From Geothrix sp. 21YS21S-4 (GTDB lineage Bacteria > Acidobacteriota > Holophagae > Holophagales > Holophagaceae): 64,000 nucleotides of DNA. Position 1 is the first letter of the stretch, and the number at the start of each line of letters is the position of its first letter. The stretch covers positions 744,001 to 808,000 of the forward strand of contig NZ_CP132719.1 of the NCBI RefSeq assembly GCF_030845995.1, in the 5' to 3' direction. Shown piece after piece: positions 35,005-43,698 of the stretch. Under the pieces are notes generated by a model. It worked only from the letters and a program-made list of their open reading frames with translations. It had not been told where the DNA came from and made no database searches. A program made the position numbers and the translations under genes.

Positions 35005-35120
35005 GCGACTTTCCACCATGGCTTCGAACGGCGATTCGTTCAAGCGCGGGTCCGGGTGTCGCGCCTACCCTGGAGGGATATGCGCTTCTCTCCCGTGTCT
35101 GCCGCCGCCCGCGTGAATCC

Positions 35121-35591
35121 ATGAGGGCCTGGCTGAAGGCCCGCGTCGGGGAGCCGCTGCTCCGGATGCTGCGGGAGGGATCGAGTCCCCAGCGGTTGGC
35201 GTGGAGCCTGGCGGTGGGGCTGGCGCTGGGGGTGACGCCGCTGGTGGGGACGTCCACGCTCCTGTGCGTGGGGGCGGGGTTCCTTTTCCGGTTGAACCAG
35301 CCCGCCATGCAGCTCGTCAACTACGCCGCCTATCCGCTCCAGGTGGCGCTGCTGATCCCCTTCATCCGGTTGGGGGAACGGCTGTTCGGCGCACCGCCCC
35401 TGCCGCTCTCCCTGTCGGTGCTGCAGGCCGCGCTGAAGGCGGACGCCTGGGGGGCGTTGCACCTGTTCTGGGGCAGCTTCTGGCATGCGGGGGTCGCATG
35501 GCTGGTGGTAGTCCCGCTTCCCACGCTGTTTCTCGCATGGCTGCTCACGCCCCTGCTGAGGGCCACCAGCGGGACCTTCCGCCGCTCCTGA
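35121..35591 (+). CDS. DUF2062 family membrane protein
   Basis: This 156-residue protein has the DUF2062 hallmark SSPQRLAWSLAVGLALGVTP near residues 20-39, three to four membrane helices and NYAAYPLQ. The family is widespread in Gram-negatives, often near lipid or glycosyltransferase genes, with no established function. It is the first chromosomal gene beyond the island. Confidence 0.85.
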   Translation: MRAWLKARVGEPLLRMLREGSSPQRLAWSLAVGLALGVTPLVGTSTLLCVGAGFLFRLNQPAMQLVNYAAYPLQVALLIPFIRLGERLFGAPPLPLSLSVLQAALKADAWGALHLFWGSFWHAGVAWLVVVPLPTLFLAWLLTPLLRATSGTFRRS

Positions 35592-35744
35592 GAGGCTGTC
35601 GCCTCGTCGAGGTAAGTGGAACCATGACTGGGCCAATTTTTCCTCTCGGGGCGGACGGATCGAATCCTCCTTGCGGAGGGGATGGGAAGCGGGTGAAACC
35701 GATCCAAATCGCGGCGGGTTTTGCCCGATGATGGTTCAAACAAC

Positions 35745-35773
35745 TTGACGGACATCACCATGCGATGTATATT
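35745..35773 (+). promoter_or_regulatory. padR promoter with an embedded operator
   Basis: A -35 box TTGACG (35745-35750) and a -10 box TATATT (35768-35773) are separated by exactly 17 bp. Between them lies the inverted repeat ACATC-N7-GATGT (35752-35768), of the ATGT/ACAT type bound by PadR proteins. This fits autorepression by blocking RNA polymerase. The GTG start of the padR gene is 35 bp downstream with GGAGG before it. Confidence 0.75.
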
Positions 35774-35807
35774 CAAGGCCTGGGGACGCACCTAAACCGG
35801 AGGGCCT

Positions 35808-36134
35808 GTGGACCGTGAACTGCTGAAGGGCAGCACCCCGCTGCTGCTGTTGTCGCTGCTCTGCGAGGGGCCCATGTACGGCTACCAGATCATCGAGACG
35901 GTCCGCCAGCGCACCGGGGGGACGTACACGCTGAAGGAAGGCGCCCTGTACCCGGCCCTGCACAAGCTGGAGGCCACCGAGTTCATCACCTCCTACTGGG
36001 AGACGCAGGAGAACGGCCGCGAGCGCCGTTACTACGCCATCCAGCCCGCGGGGGAGGCCTTCCTGTCGGCCAAGAAGAAGGAATGGAACCAGTTCGTGGA
36101 CATGGTCCAGGCCTTCGTGGGACCCCGGGCCTAG
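35808..36134 (+). CDS. PadR-family transcriptional regulator
   Basis: This 108-residue winged-helix protein is of the short PadR-s1 type: LLLLSLLCEGPMYGYQIIE, TLKEGALYPALHKLEATEFI and the wing GRERRYYAI. The GTG start at 35808 has GGAGG upstream. It directly precedes a membrane protein gene with an N-terminal HAAS-like helix region; PadR plus such a partner is a common pair, the regulator controlling its own operon. A matching operator is visible in the promoter. Confidence 0.92.
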   Translation: MDRELLKGSTPLLLLSLLCEGPMYGYQIIETVRQRTGGTYTLKEGALYPALHKLEATEFITSYWETQENGRERRYYAIQPAGEAFLSAKKKEWNQFVDMVQAFVGPRA

Positions 36135-36142
36135 GAAGCACG

Positions 36143-36901
36143 ATGTCGCGGGCGCTCGAAGCCTATCTCGCCCAGGTAGGCTCAGGCCTGCGGGGCCTGA
36201 CGCGCTGGCGCCGGACCGCCCTCCTCCGTGAGCTGGAGGCCCACCTCCGGGACGAGGCCGAGGCGCGCGGCGTCGATACCGAATCCGGCATGTCCGCCCT
36301 GCTGGCCGAGAAGGAGCACCCCAGCCTTCTGGCGGAGGAACTGGCCGCGGGCGACGGACAGGACGCCAATCACCGGGGCAGCACGGCCCTGGCGGCGGGG
36401 ATGATCATCGGGCTCGCCACCGGCGGCCACATGTGGTTTGAAGGCTGGCGCTGGTACATCTGCCTGGCCTTTGCCGCCGCCCAGGGCCTGGCGGTCGGAA
36501 CGGGCTATTTCTGGGCCCGGCGCCATTGGCTGCGGCTCAACCCTTGGGCCCGGACGGCGGTGGCGGTGCTCATCACCTCCCTCCTGTCCATTCCCCTGGG
36601 CTTCACCACCCATCACGGCTTCAAGCCCACGCGGCTGCTGTATGGGGCCTACACGGGCTTTCTGCTGGAGCGGCACAGCCAGGAGCGCCCCTGGTGGCAG
36701 AGCCTGCTGGAGCCCACCGTCTTCACCATCCTGATGTTCGTCATCGAGGCTGGTTTCCTGGGGCGGGTGCGGTTCCAGTGGTGGAAGGTCCCCCTGGAAC
36801 TCAGCTTCAACGCCACCTTGCTCCTCAGCGTTCTGGGGGCGCTTAAGCTCAAGCGCATCCTGGCGGAGCGCTGGGTCCTGACGCCCCAGGCCCAGGAGTA
36901 G
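36143..36901 (+). CDS. HAAS-like membrane protein downstream of PadR
   Basis: This 252-residue protein starts with a soluble helical region (LEAYLAQVGSGL through LLRELEAHLRDEAEARG) typical of the HAAS signalling domain that accompanies PadR regulators. About five to six membrane helices follow, including TAVAVLITSLLSIPLGF and TVFTILMFVIEAGFLG. It starts 8 bases after the padR stop. The membrane part is not assigned; a sensor or transporter role is only inference. Confidence 0.75.
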   Translation: MSRALEAYLAQVGSGLRGLTRWRRTALLRELEAHLRDEAEARGVDTESGMSALLAEKEHPSLLAEELAAGDGQDANHRGSTALAAGMIIGLATGGHMWFEGWRWYICLAFAAAQGLAVGTGYFWARRHWLRLNPWARTAVAVLITSLLSIPLGFTTHHGFKPTRLLYGAYTGFLLERHSQERPWWQSLLEPTVFTILMFVIEAGFLGRVRFQWWKVPLELSFNATLLLSVLGALKLKRILAERWVLTPQAQE

Positions 36902-37030
36902 GGACAGGCCGATCGGGGAATCCCCCTTGAGATGAAGGGGATTCGGCGATAGACTGTTGGTCTTGCGTGGACAAGCCGCGTGCAATCACCCCGCTCATGG
37001 GGGCATCCGGTCGGTCCCAGGAGGAAAGCG

Positions 37031-37282
37031 ATGCAGGAAAAAATGCACCCCGAGTTGCACGACGTGAAGGTCCACTGCGCCTGCGGGAACGAGTTCATGA
37101 CCCGTTCCACCAAGAAAGAGCTGCGCGTGGAAATCTGCTCGAACTGCCACCCCTACTTCACCGGCAAGCAGCGCCTGATGGATACCGAAGGCCGCGTGGA
37201 GAAGTTCAACAAGAAGTACGCGAAGAAGGAAGTCCCTGCCGCCGCCGCTCCCGAGCCGGTCGCCGAGACGACCGAAGCCTAG
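37031..37282 (+). CDS. rpmE: 50S ribosomal protein L31, zinc-binding (C+) type
   Basis: This is an 83-residue protein that starts [19 protein letters not shown] and has the zinc cysteines C-x-C and [12 protein letters not shown], then the conserved tail [12 protein letters not shown]. The C+ form holds zinc and is replaced by a C- paralogue under zinc limitation in some bacteria. AGGAAAG precedes the ATG. It ends in an Ala/Pro-rich tail and is followed by an intrinsic terminator and prfA. Confidence 0.95.
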   Translation: MQEKMHPELHDVKVHCACGNEFMTRSTKKELRVEICSNCHPYFTGKQRLMDTEGRVEKFNKKYAKKEVPAAAAPEPVAETTEA

Positions 37283-37297
37283 CTGCGATGTTCCGAA

Positions 37298-37332
37298 GGA
37301 CGGGCCGAGCGATCGGCCCGTCCTTTTGTTTT
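37298..37332 (+). terminator. Rho-independent terminator between rpmE and prfA
   Basis: A perfect 10-bp stem GGACGGGCCG / CGGCCCGTCC with a 6-base loop is followed by TTTTGTTTT. Confidence 0.88.
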
Positions 37333-37360
37333 GGCGTGTCCCAGCATCCGTGAGGCTCCC

Positions 37361-38434
37361 ATGCTCGACCAACTTGAAGCCGTCGATGCCCGCTTCCAGG
37401 AAGTGGAGGCGCAGCTGCAGGATCCGTCGGTGGTCTCCGACCCCAAGCGCCTGCGGGAACTGACCAAGCTGCGGGCGGAACTGGAGCCTGTGGTCCTGGC
37501 CTTCCAGGCCCAGAAGACGCGCCTCCGGCAGCTGGAGGAAGCAGAGCTGATCCTGGGCGACAAGTCCATGGACGCCGACCTGCGGGAGATGGCGGAACTG
37601 GAGATCCCCGACCTGAAGAAGGCCATCGCGGAGGGCGAGGCGGAGATCAAGCGCCTGCTCATCCCCAAGGACCCCGCCGACGCCAAGAACGTGATCCTGG
37701 AAGTCCGCGCCGGCACGGGCGGGGAAGAAGCCGCCCTGTTCGCCGCGGAGCTGTTCCGGATGTACATCCGCTTCGCCGAGCGCCGGGGCTTCAAGGTCTC
37801 GGTGCTCGACGAGAGCGACGCGGACGCCGGAGGCCTGAAGGAGGCCACCGCCGAGATCCAGGGGGACGGCGCCTACAGCCTCTTCCGCTTCGAGAGCGGC
37901 GTCCACCGCGTCCAGCGGGTCCCGAAGACCGAGACCCAGGGCCGGATCCACACCTCCGCCGCCACGGTGGCCGTCATGCCCGAAGCCGAGGAAGTGGACA
38001 TCGAGATCCATCCCAAGGACCTGCGCATCGACACCTTCTGCTCCGGCGGGAAGGGCGGGCAGAGCGTGAACACCACCTATTCCGCCGTCCGCCTCACCCA
38101 CCTGCCCACGAATACGGTGGTGAGCTGCCAGGACGAGCGCAGCCAGATCAAGAACATGGCCAAGGCGATGACGGTGCTCCGCTCGCGCCTGCTGCAGAAG
38201 GCCCAGGACGAGGCCGACGCCGCCCACTCCGCCCTCCGCAAGTCGCAGGTGGGCAGCGGCGACCGCAGCGAGAAGATCCGCACCTACAACTTCCCCCAGG
38301 GCCGCGTCACCGACCACCGCGTGGGCGTCACCATCCACCAGATCGACAGCTTCATGGGCGGCCAGATCGAGCCCATTCTGGAATCCCTCCGCTCGGCCTT
38401 CGAGGCGGAGCGGTTGCAGGCCCTGGAGGCATGA
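37361..38434 (+). CDS. prfA: Peptide chain release factor 1
   Basis: This 357-residue class I release factor reads UAA and UAG. It has the codon-recognition region ending before RVPKTETQGRIHTS and the catalytic loop GGKGGQSVNTTYSAVRLTH, whose GGQ promotes peptidyl-tRNA hydrolysis. The ATG at 37361 is the family start. The gene ends in TGA, which RF1 itself cannot read. Its last 27 codons (from ATG at 38354) are repeated twice more downstream; the outermost copy ends in TAA. Confidence 0.95.
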   Translation: MLDQLEAVDARFQEVEAQLQDPSVVSDPKRLRELTKLRAELEPVVLAFQAQKTRLRQLEEAELILGDKSMDADLREMAELEIPDLKKAIAEGEAEIKRLLIPKDPADAKNVILEVRAGTGGEEAALFAAELFRMYIRFAERRGFKVSVLDESDADAGGLKEATAEIQGDGAYSLFRFESGVHRVQRVPKTETQGRIHTSAATVAVMPEAEEVDIEIHPKDLRIDTFCSGGKGGQSVNTTYSAVRLTHLPTNTVVSCQDERSQIKNMAKAMTVLRSRLLQKAQDEADAAHSALRKSQVGSGDRSEKIRTYNFPQGRVTDHRVGVTIHQIDSFMGGQIEPILESLRSAFEAERLQALEA

Positions 38435-38868
38435 AGCTCCGCCGCTGAGCGCTCGCCGCTTCGCGGCTCTGCGCACGCGGCTTTTGGCGGCCCGCGATCG
38501 GACGGCCCCCCGGGCCGCCCTCCCGTTCACTTGGCCCTGCGGGCGCTGCGTTCACGGAGCGGGGCCCCCCATGGGCGGCCAGATCGAACCCATTCTGGAA
38601 TCCCTCCGCGCGGCCTTCGAGGCGGAGCGGTTGCAGGCGCTGGAGGCATGAAGCTCCGCCGCTGAGCGCTCGCCGCTTCGCGGCTCTGCACACGCGGCTT
38701 TTGGCGGCCCGCGATCGGACGGCCCCCCGGGCCGCCCTCCCGTTCACTTGGCCCTGCGGGCGCTGCGTTCACGGAGCGGGGCCCCCCATGGGCGGCCAGA
38801 TCGAACCCATCCTGGAATCCCTCCGCGCGGCCTTCGAGGCCGAGCGGTTGCAGGCTCTGGAGGCCTAA
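38354..38868 (+). repeat. Three tandem copies of the prfA 3' end (217-bp period)
   Basis: Units start at 38354, 38571 and 38788 with period 217 bp. Each contains an 81-bp ORF-like segment beginning ATGGGCGGCCAGATCGA and ending in a stop (TGA, TGA, TAA). The two 136-bp spacers differ by one base, whereas the 81-bp coding segments differ at several sites, nearly all synonymous third positions. Each later copy could encode a 26-residue peptide identical to the RF1 C-terminus apart from one Ser/Ala change. The period is not a multiple of three. Confidence 0.9.
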
Positions 38869-38869
38869 A

Positions 38870-38901
38870 CAAAAGCGGGAGGCTCGCGCCTCCCGCTTTT
38901 G
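38870..38901. terminator. Bidirectional terminator after the prfA repeats
   Basis: A perfect 14-bp stem CAAAAGCGGGAGGC / GCCTCCCGCTTTTG with loop TCGC is A-rich at one end and T-rich at the other. It serves prfA from the left and the lipoprotein gene from the right. Confidence 0.88.
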
Positions 38902-38921
38902 CGTTCGCCGAGAGCCGGCGG

Positions 38922-39758
38922 CTACTTCCTCAGCGTCACCCGCTCGGCGCCCGTGAGGCTGAAGGAGACGGGCTGGGAGGCGGGGATGCGGATCACCGTG
39001 TTGGCGGTGGCCGCGGCGGCGGCGGTGCCGGCGGCGGCGCCCACGGCCGCTCCGCCCAAGGCGTGATCGCCCTGGTTCTTCTTGTCGGACAGCAGCCCGA
39101 TGAGGGCGCCCAGGGCCGCGCCTCCGCCGATGTACTTGGCGTTGCGCTCGCCCCTGGCAGTGGCGACCACCACGTGGGTGTCGGTGTCCACGCCCACGCC
39201 GGCGATCTCCGTGAGGCGGATGCCCAGGGCCCCTTGGCCGTTGGCGAGGCGGCCCGCGGCGGCACTCTGGGTCACCACGCCCCGGGCGGCGCTTCCGGCG
39301 CTCCACACGAGCTTGCCGTTCACCACCACGTCCGTGGCGAGGGAACCCTCCCAGGCATCCCCGGGCTGGTCTTTGTCGGTGGCCAGCTCGCGCGCCAGGG
39401 CGATTTCCAGCTTGGTGCCCACGGGGACGTCCACCACCACCGGCTTGGGCTCCTCCTTGGGAGCGGGGGCGGAGGCCAGGGTGAGGGCCTCCTGCTTCTT
39501 GGTCTCCGCCCGTTTCTTGGCATCGGCAACCTGGCGCTCCAGGGCCTTCACCTGGGACCGGGTCACCTGCTGGACGGTCTCCTTGTCGGGGCCTTCGGTC
39601 TTGTTCGCCTTGGCCTCGTTCAGCTGCTGTTCGAGCTGGGCCACCTTGGCTTCCGCCGCCTTGGCGGCCTCTTCGGCCTGGACGGCGGCTTCGCTCTTGC
39701 GGTTGCACCCCAGGCCTGCGACCAGGACCAGGGATAGGGGGATCAGGATGGTGCGCAT
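38922..39758 (-). CDS. Lipoprotein with coiled coil and glycine-zipper segment
   Basis: This 278-residue protein has a signal peptide with lipobox LVAGLGC (Cys18), a charged Ala/Glu coiled coil (about 22-90), a beta domain that may resemble TrbI/VirB10-like or SH3-type modules (VDVPVGTKLEIALAREL), and a C-terminal glycine zipper (GGGAALGALIGLL, GGAAVGAAAGTAAAA). Such proteins sit in the periplasm or outer membrane as envelope-stress or structural components. It is divergent from hrcA with 63 bases between the starts. Confidence 0.8.
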   Translation of the reverse strand: MRTILIPLSLVLVAGLGCNRKSEAAVQAEEAAKAAEAKVAQLEQQLNEAKANKTEGPDKETVQQVTRSQVKALERQVADAKKRAETKKQEALTLASAPAPKEEPKPVVVDVPVGTKLEIALARELATDKDQPGDAWEGSLATDVVVNGKLVWSAGSAARGVVTQSAAAGRLANGQGALGIRLTEIAGVGVDTDTHVVVATARGERNAKYIGGGAALGALIGLLSDKKNQGDHALGGAAVGAAAGTAAAAATANTVIRIPASQPVSFSLTGAERVTLRK

Positions 39759-39779
39759 GGGACCTCCTTCGAAGGGAAT

Positions 39780-39808
39780 ATCCTGCCGTATAGTAGGACC
39801 ATCCTGCC
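39780..39808 (+). promoter_or_regulatory. Candidate hrcA promoter with flanking direct repeats
   Basis: ATCCTGCC occurs at 39780-39787 and 39801-39808 (21-bp spacing, two helical turns) around a -10-like TATAGT at 39789-39794. No CIRCE element is present here. The -35 is weak. This could be an activator or repressor site; the assignment is tentative. Confidence 0.4.
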
Positions 39809-39821
39809 AGGGACGATCTCA

Positions 39822-40868
39822 ATGGCCCGACCGAACCTCAATCCTCGCGGCGAGTCCGTGCTGCGCACCCTCATTGAGGCCTACTTGGAAGAAGGCGAGC
39901 CCGTGGGCTCCCGCCTGCTGGCCAAGCGCTACCCCGAATCCCTGTCCAGCGCCACCATCCGGAACGTCCTGTCGGATCTGGAGGAGGAATCCCTCGTCGC
40001 CCAGCCCCACACGTCCGCGGGGCGGGTGCCCACCGAGCGGGCCTACCGCTATTACGTCGACCGCTGCCTGAAGGCCCAGACGCCGGGGCCGGAGGTGGAA
40101 GAGCGCCTGTCGGCGGCTCTGGACGGGTGGGACCTGGATCCTGAAGCCTGGGCGCGCCACGCGGGGCGGACCCTGGCGGACGTGATGGGCGGGGTGTGCG
40201 TGGCGCTTCCGCTGCCGCTCACCCGGAGCCGCCTAGCGCGGCTGGAGTTCGTGCCCGTCGGCCCCCGCCGGGTGGTGGCGGTATGGGTGGGCACGCGCGG
40301 GGAAGTGGAGCATCGGCTGATGGACAACGTCTGGGACTACCCGGACACCGTCCTCACGGAACTGGGGAACTACGCCACGGCCGAGTTCAGCGGCCTCACC
40401 CTGGCCGAGATGCGGACGCGGCTGCTGGATGCGCTGGAGGCCGGGGCGCGGGAAGGGGAATCCCTCCAGCTGCGGCTGCAGGATCTCGCGGCCCGCTGGC
40501 CCGACGACCGCTCCGACGGGGAACCCCCGGTGCTGGTGTCCGGTCTGGGCCGCCTGGGGGGATTTCCCGAATTCGAGGACATGAGCCGCTTCCGCAGCCT
40601 GGTGGCGGCCTTCGAGGAGCACGGGCGCCTGGCGCGGCTGCTGAACGCTTTCGCCGAGCGGGCCGCCGAAGACGTCCAGCTGCTCCTGGGTTCGGAGAAT
40701 CCCTATCTCGAGGGCTGGCCCCTGGCCACGGCGGTTCGGACTGTGCGGCTGGGCCCCGCGGGCTTCGTGACCTTCGCGCTGGTGGGTCCGCTCCGGATGG
40801 ACTACGGCCGGCTGATGGGGGGGCTCCGGTGGTGGTCGGGGCAGGTGCAGCGGCGGCAGGAGCGCTGA
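39822..40868 (+). CDS. hrcA: Heat-inducible transcription repressor HrcA
   Basis: This 348-residue protein has the HrcA N-terminal winged helix (RTLIEAYLEEGEPVGSRLLA, SSATIRNVLSDLEEE, TSAGRVPTERAYRYYVD) and a GAF-like dimer domain ending in GPLRMDYGRLMGGL. It represses chaperone genes through CIRCE and is kept active by GroEL. It opens the hrcA-grpE-dnaK-dnaJ cluster. No CIRCE is seen upstream of hrcA or grpE, so its targets may be elsewhere (for example groESL). Confidence 0.93.
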   Translation: MARPNLNPRGESVLRTLIEAYLEEGEPVGSRLLAKRYPESLSSATIRNVLSDLEEESLVAQPHTSAGRVPTERAYRYYVDRCLKAQTPGPEVEERLSAALDGWDLDPEAWARHAGRTLADVMGGVCVALPLPLTRSRLARLEFVPVGPRRVVAVWVGTRGEVEHRLMDNVWDYPDTVLTELGNYATAEFSGLTLAEMRTRLLDALEAGAREGESLQLRLQDLAARWPDDRSDGEPPVLVSGLGRLGGFPEFEDMSRFRSLVAAFEEHGRLARLLNAFAERAAEDVQLLLGSENPYLEGWPLATAVRTVRLGPAGFVTFALVGPLRMDYGRLMGGLRWWSGQVQRRQER

Positions 40869-40934
40869 AATTCCCCGCTCAAAGAAGGCCCCTCCGCTCT
40901 CTGCGGGGCTTGTCCGAGTGCGTATACTGCTGCG

Positions 40935-41609
40935 ATGGCCATTGATACCCCGCACGAACCCAATCTCCGCCCCCAGGAGGAGCCGGACGCGCCGCTTTCC
41001 GCCGGTGCCGAAGACCTGGTGGACCTCAATCTGGACGAATCCGTCGACGGCGACCTCCAGGCTGTGGCCGACGAGGTGGCCTCGGAATATCCCACCCAGG
41101 TCGTGCCTGAAGTGGACCTGGAATCCGCTCTCACCGAGGCGGAGCGCCAGATGGAGGAGATGCTCCGGCGCGAGGCGGAGCTCATGGATCAGCACCGCCG
41201 CCTGGCGGCGGACTTCAACAATTTCCGGAACCGCGCGCAGCGGGACGTCGCCCTGGCCGTGGAGCAGGCCGAGCGGAAGCTGCTGCTGGAGTTGCTGCCC
41301 GTCCTGGACAACTTCGACCGCGGCCTGAGCGCCAGCTATCAGGACGTGGAATCCTTCCGGTCCGGTGTGGATCTGATCCGCAAGCAGTTCGTGGAGGCCC
41401 TCCGGCGGATGAATGTGGAGCCCCTTTCCCTGCAGGTGGGCGACCCCTTCGACGCCCTCCACGCCGAGGCCCTCACGACCTTCACGGATCCCAACCTCCC
41501 CGATGGTGCCGTGGCGGCCATCTACGAACGGGGCTTCAACCTGCGGGGCCATCTCCTGAGGGCCGCCCGCGTGGTGGTCAACCGGTTGCCGGAGCCTGGA
41601 AAATCCTAG
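40935..41609 (+). CDS. grpE: Nucleotide exchange factor GrpE
   Basis: This 224-residue protein has an acidic N-terminus, a long coiled coil (ESALTEAERQMEEMLRREAE) and the GrpE core (LAADFNNFRNRAQRD, LLPVLDNFDRGL, FEPL-like MNVEPLSLQVGDPFD), then the beta domain ending GFNLRGHLLRAARVVVNR. It releases ADP from DnaK. It sits between hrcA and dnaK. Confidence 0.93.
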   Translation: MAIDTPHEPNLRPQEEPDAPLSAGAEDLVDLNLDESVDGDLQAVADEVASEYPTQVVPEVDLESALTEAERQMEEMLRREAELMDQHRRLAADFNNFRNRAQRDVALAVEQAERKLLLELLPVLDNFDRGLSASYQDVESFRSGVDLIRKQFVEALRRMNVEPLSLQVGDPFDALHAEALTTFTDPNLPDGAVAAIYERGFNLRGHLLRAARVVVNRLPEPGKS

Positions 41610-41681
41610 CTTCTCCAGCGCCGAGGCTGGATGCTGCATGGACAACCCATTACCCTGAAGCCGCGAACCCGGAGTTCTCCC

Positions 41682-43547
41682 ATGGCAGGCAAGCTGATCG
41701 GCATCGACCTCGGCACCACCAACAGCTGCGTCTGCGTCATGGAGGGCGGGGATTCCCGCGTGATCCCCAACCGGGAAGGGAGCCGCACCACGCCATCGGT
41801 GGTGGCGTTCACCGACAAGGGCGACGTCCTCGTGGGCCACATCGCCAAGCGGCAGGCGGTCACCAATCCCCAGCGCACGCTCTTCGCGGTGAAGCGCTTG
41901 ATCGGGCAGCGGTTCCAGGCGCCGAAGGTGCAGGAGGCGGTGGGTCGGCTGCCCTTCCCCGTGGTGGCCGCGCCCAACGGCGACGTGTGGGTGCGCGTCG
42001 GCGAGCGGGACTACGCGCCGCCGGAAGTGACGGCCATCGTCCTCCGGTCGCTCAAGCAGGCGGCGGAAGCGTTCCTCCACGAGGAAGTGGCTGACGCCGT
42101 GATCACGGTGCCCGCGTACTTCGACGACGCCCAGCGGCAGGCCACCAAGGACGCGGGCAAGATCGCGGGGCTCAACGTCCAGCGGATCATCAACGAGCCC
42201 ACGGCCGCCGCCCTCGCCTACGGATTCAACAAGAAGGGCGTGAAGCAGATCCTGGCCATCTACGACTTCGGCGGGGGCACCTTCGACTTCACCCTCATGG
42301 AGATGAACGACGGCGTGTTCGAGGTGCTGGCCACCAGCGGCGACACGTTCCTCGGCGGCGAGGACATCGACCTGGCCATCCAGACGTGGCTGGTGGAGCA
42401 GTTCAAGGAGCGCACGGGGATCGACCTGTCCTCGGACCGCATGGCGCTCCAGCGCCTGAAGGAAGCCAGCGAGAAGGCCAAGTGCGAGCTGTCCACCCTC
42501 GACCGCGTGGACATCCGCCTGCCCTTCATCGCCCAGGGCCCCAGCGGGCCCCAGCACCTGGAGGCCACCCTCAGCCGCGACCAGCTGGAAGAGATGGTGC
42601 GGGAACTGGTGGAGCACACCCTCGTTCCGATCCAGGACGCCCTGGAGCAGGGCGGCAAGACCGCCAAGCAGGTGGACGAGGTGATCCTGGTGGGCGGCCA
42701 GACGCGGATGCCCCTGGTCCAGCGCCTCGTGAAGGACTTCTTCGGGAAGGAGCCCAACCGCAGCATCAACCCCGACGAGGTGGTGGCCCTCGGCGCCTCC
42801 ATCCAGGGCGCGGTCCTCAAGGGCGACATCAAGGACCTGGTCCTCCTGGACGTGACGCCCCTGTCGCTGGGCATCGAGACTCAGGGCGGCGGGTTCGTGA
42901 AGATCATCCAGCGGAACGCGACCATTCCGATCCGGGACGCCCGCACCTTCACCACGGTCACCGACAACCAGAGCCGGGTGGAGATCCACGTGCTCCAGGG
43001 CGAGCGCGAGCTGTCGGAACACAACAAGAGTCTGGGGCGGTTCGACCTCATCAACCTTCCCCCCCTTCCCAAGGGCGTGCCCCAGATCGAAGTGGTCTTC
43101 GACATCGATTCCAACGGGATCGTCAAGGTCGCCGCCCGCGACCTGATGACGGGCCTTGAGCAGACCATGAGCATCCGGCCCAGTTCGGGCCTGTCGGAAT
43201 TGGAGATCCAGCGGATGATCCGCGAGGCCGCCGCCAACGCCGAGACGGACGTGAAGAAGCGCGACGCCCTGAAGTACGTCGCCTCAGCGGAGGGCCTGAT
43301 CTTCTCCTGCGACAAGAGCTTCGCCGAGTGCGGCAAGTACCTGGCGGAAGAGCAACAGACCATGGTCCGCGAGGTCCTCGCCCGCGCCCGCCAGGCCGTG
43401 GCCTCCCAGGATTCCGAAGCCCTGCGCGCCTGTGAAAGCCAGCTCCTTGAGGCGCAGAACCTGCTGACCGATGCGGTCCTGGCCGCCAGCGAGGCGATGA
43501 TGGCTTCCCTCGACGGCGAAGGCGACGGCGCGGTTCCGCCCAACTAG
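41682..43547 (+). CDS. dnaK: Molecular chaperone DnaK (Hsp70)
   Basis: This 621-residue chaperone begins [20 protein letters not shown] and has the phosphate and adenosine motifs ([26 protein letters not shown]). The linker is [20 protein letters not shown], followed by a substrate-binding domain and a lid. The tail lacks the EEV-type end of many DnaKs and is short. The ATG at 41682 is preferred over an ATG 51 bases upstream because it matches the family start and has GGAG upstream. It works with the adjacent GrpE and DnaJ. Confidence 0.95.
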   Translation: MAGKLIGIDLGTTNSCVCVMEGGDSRVIPNREGSRTTPSVVAFTDKGDVLVGHIAKRQAVTNPQRTLFAVKRLIGQRFQAPKVQEAVGRLPFPVVAAPNGDVWVRVGERDYAPPEVTAIVLRSLKQAAEAFLHEEVADAVITVPAYFDDAQRQATKDAGKIAGLNVQRIINEPTAAALAYGFNKKGVKQILAIYDFGGGTFDFTLMEMNDGVFEVLATSGDTFLGGEDIDLAIQTWLVEQFKERTGIDLSSDRMALQRLKEASEKAKCELSTLDRVDIRLPFIAQGPSGPQHLEATLSRDQLEEMVRELVEHTLVPIQDALEQGGKTAKQVDEVILVGGQTRMPLVQRLVKDFFGKEPNRSINPDEVVALGASIQGAVLKGDIKDLVLLDVTPLSLGIETQGGGFVKIIQRNATIPIRDARTFTTVTDNQSRVEIHVLQGERELSEHNKSLGRFDLINLPPLPKGVPQIEVVFDIDSNGIVKVAARDLMTGLEQTMSIRPSSGLSELEIQRMIREAAANAETDVKKRDALKYVASAEGLIFSCDKSFAECGKYLAEEQQTMVREVLARARQAVASQDSEALRACESQLLEAQNLLTDAVLAASEAMMASLDGEGDGAVPPN

Positions 43548-43698
43548 GTCCCGCACTCCCTGAACGGGGCGTTTTGAGGGAGAATGGCTCCTGGAAGTGG
43601 CCATTCGGCAGCATGTCTCGCCGGGGCCTTCCTCCGGTCGCCCGAGCCCGGGCCGGACCGGTGGGGACCAGGCAACGACGACAGAGGACTGACCAGCG

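Noticed and set aside
29900-35010. CRISPR array for the repeated elements in the island
   Set aside because: The repeats are about 108-124 bp, few, widely spaced by whole genes, and have integron attC ends; there are no short regular spacers.
38435-38570. UGA readthrough or frameshift product of prfA
   Set aside because: The frame stays open past TGA only because of high GC; copies are offset by 217 bp, so readthrough would enter the next copy in a different frame. No recoding signal such as the prfB type was seen.
40233-43022. A 929-codon open frame on the - strand across hrcA, grpE and dnaK
   Set aside because: It spans three well-defined genes on the other strand and has antisense-type composition, so it is a by-product of GC-rich codons.
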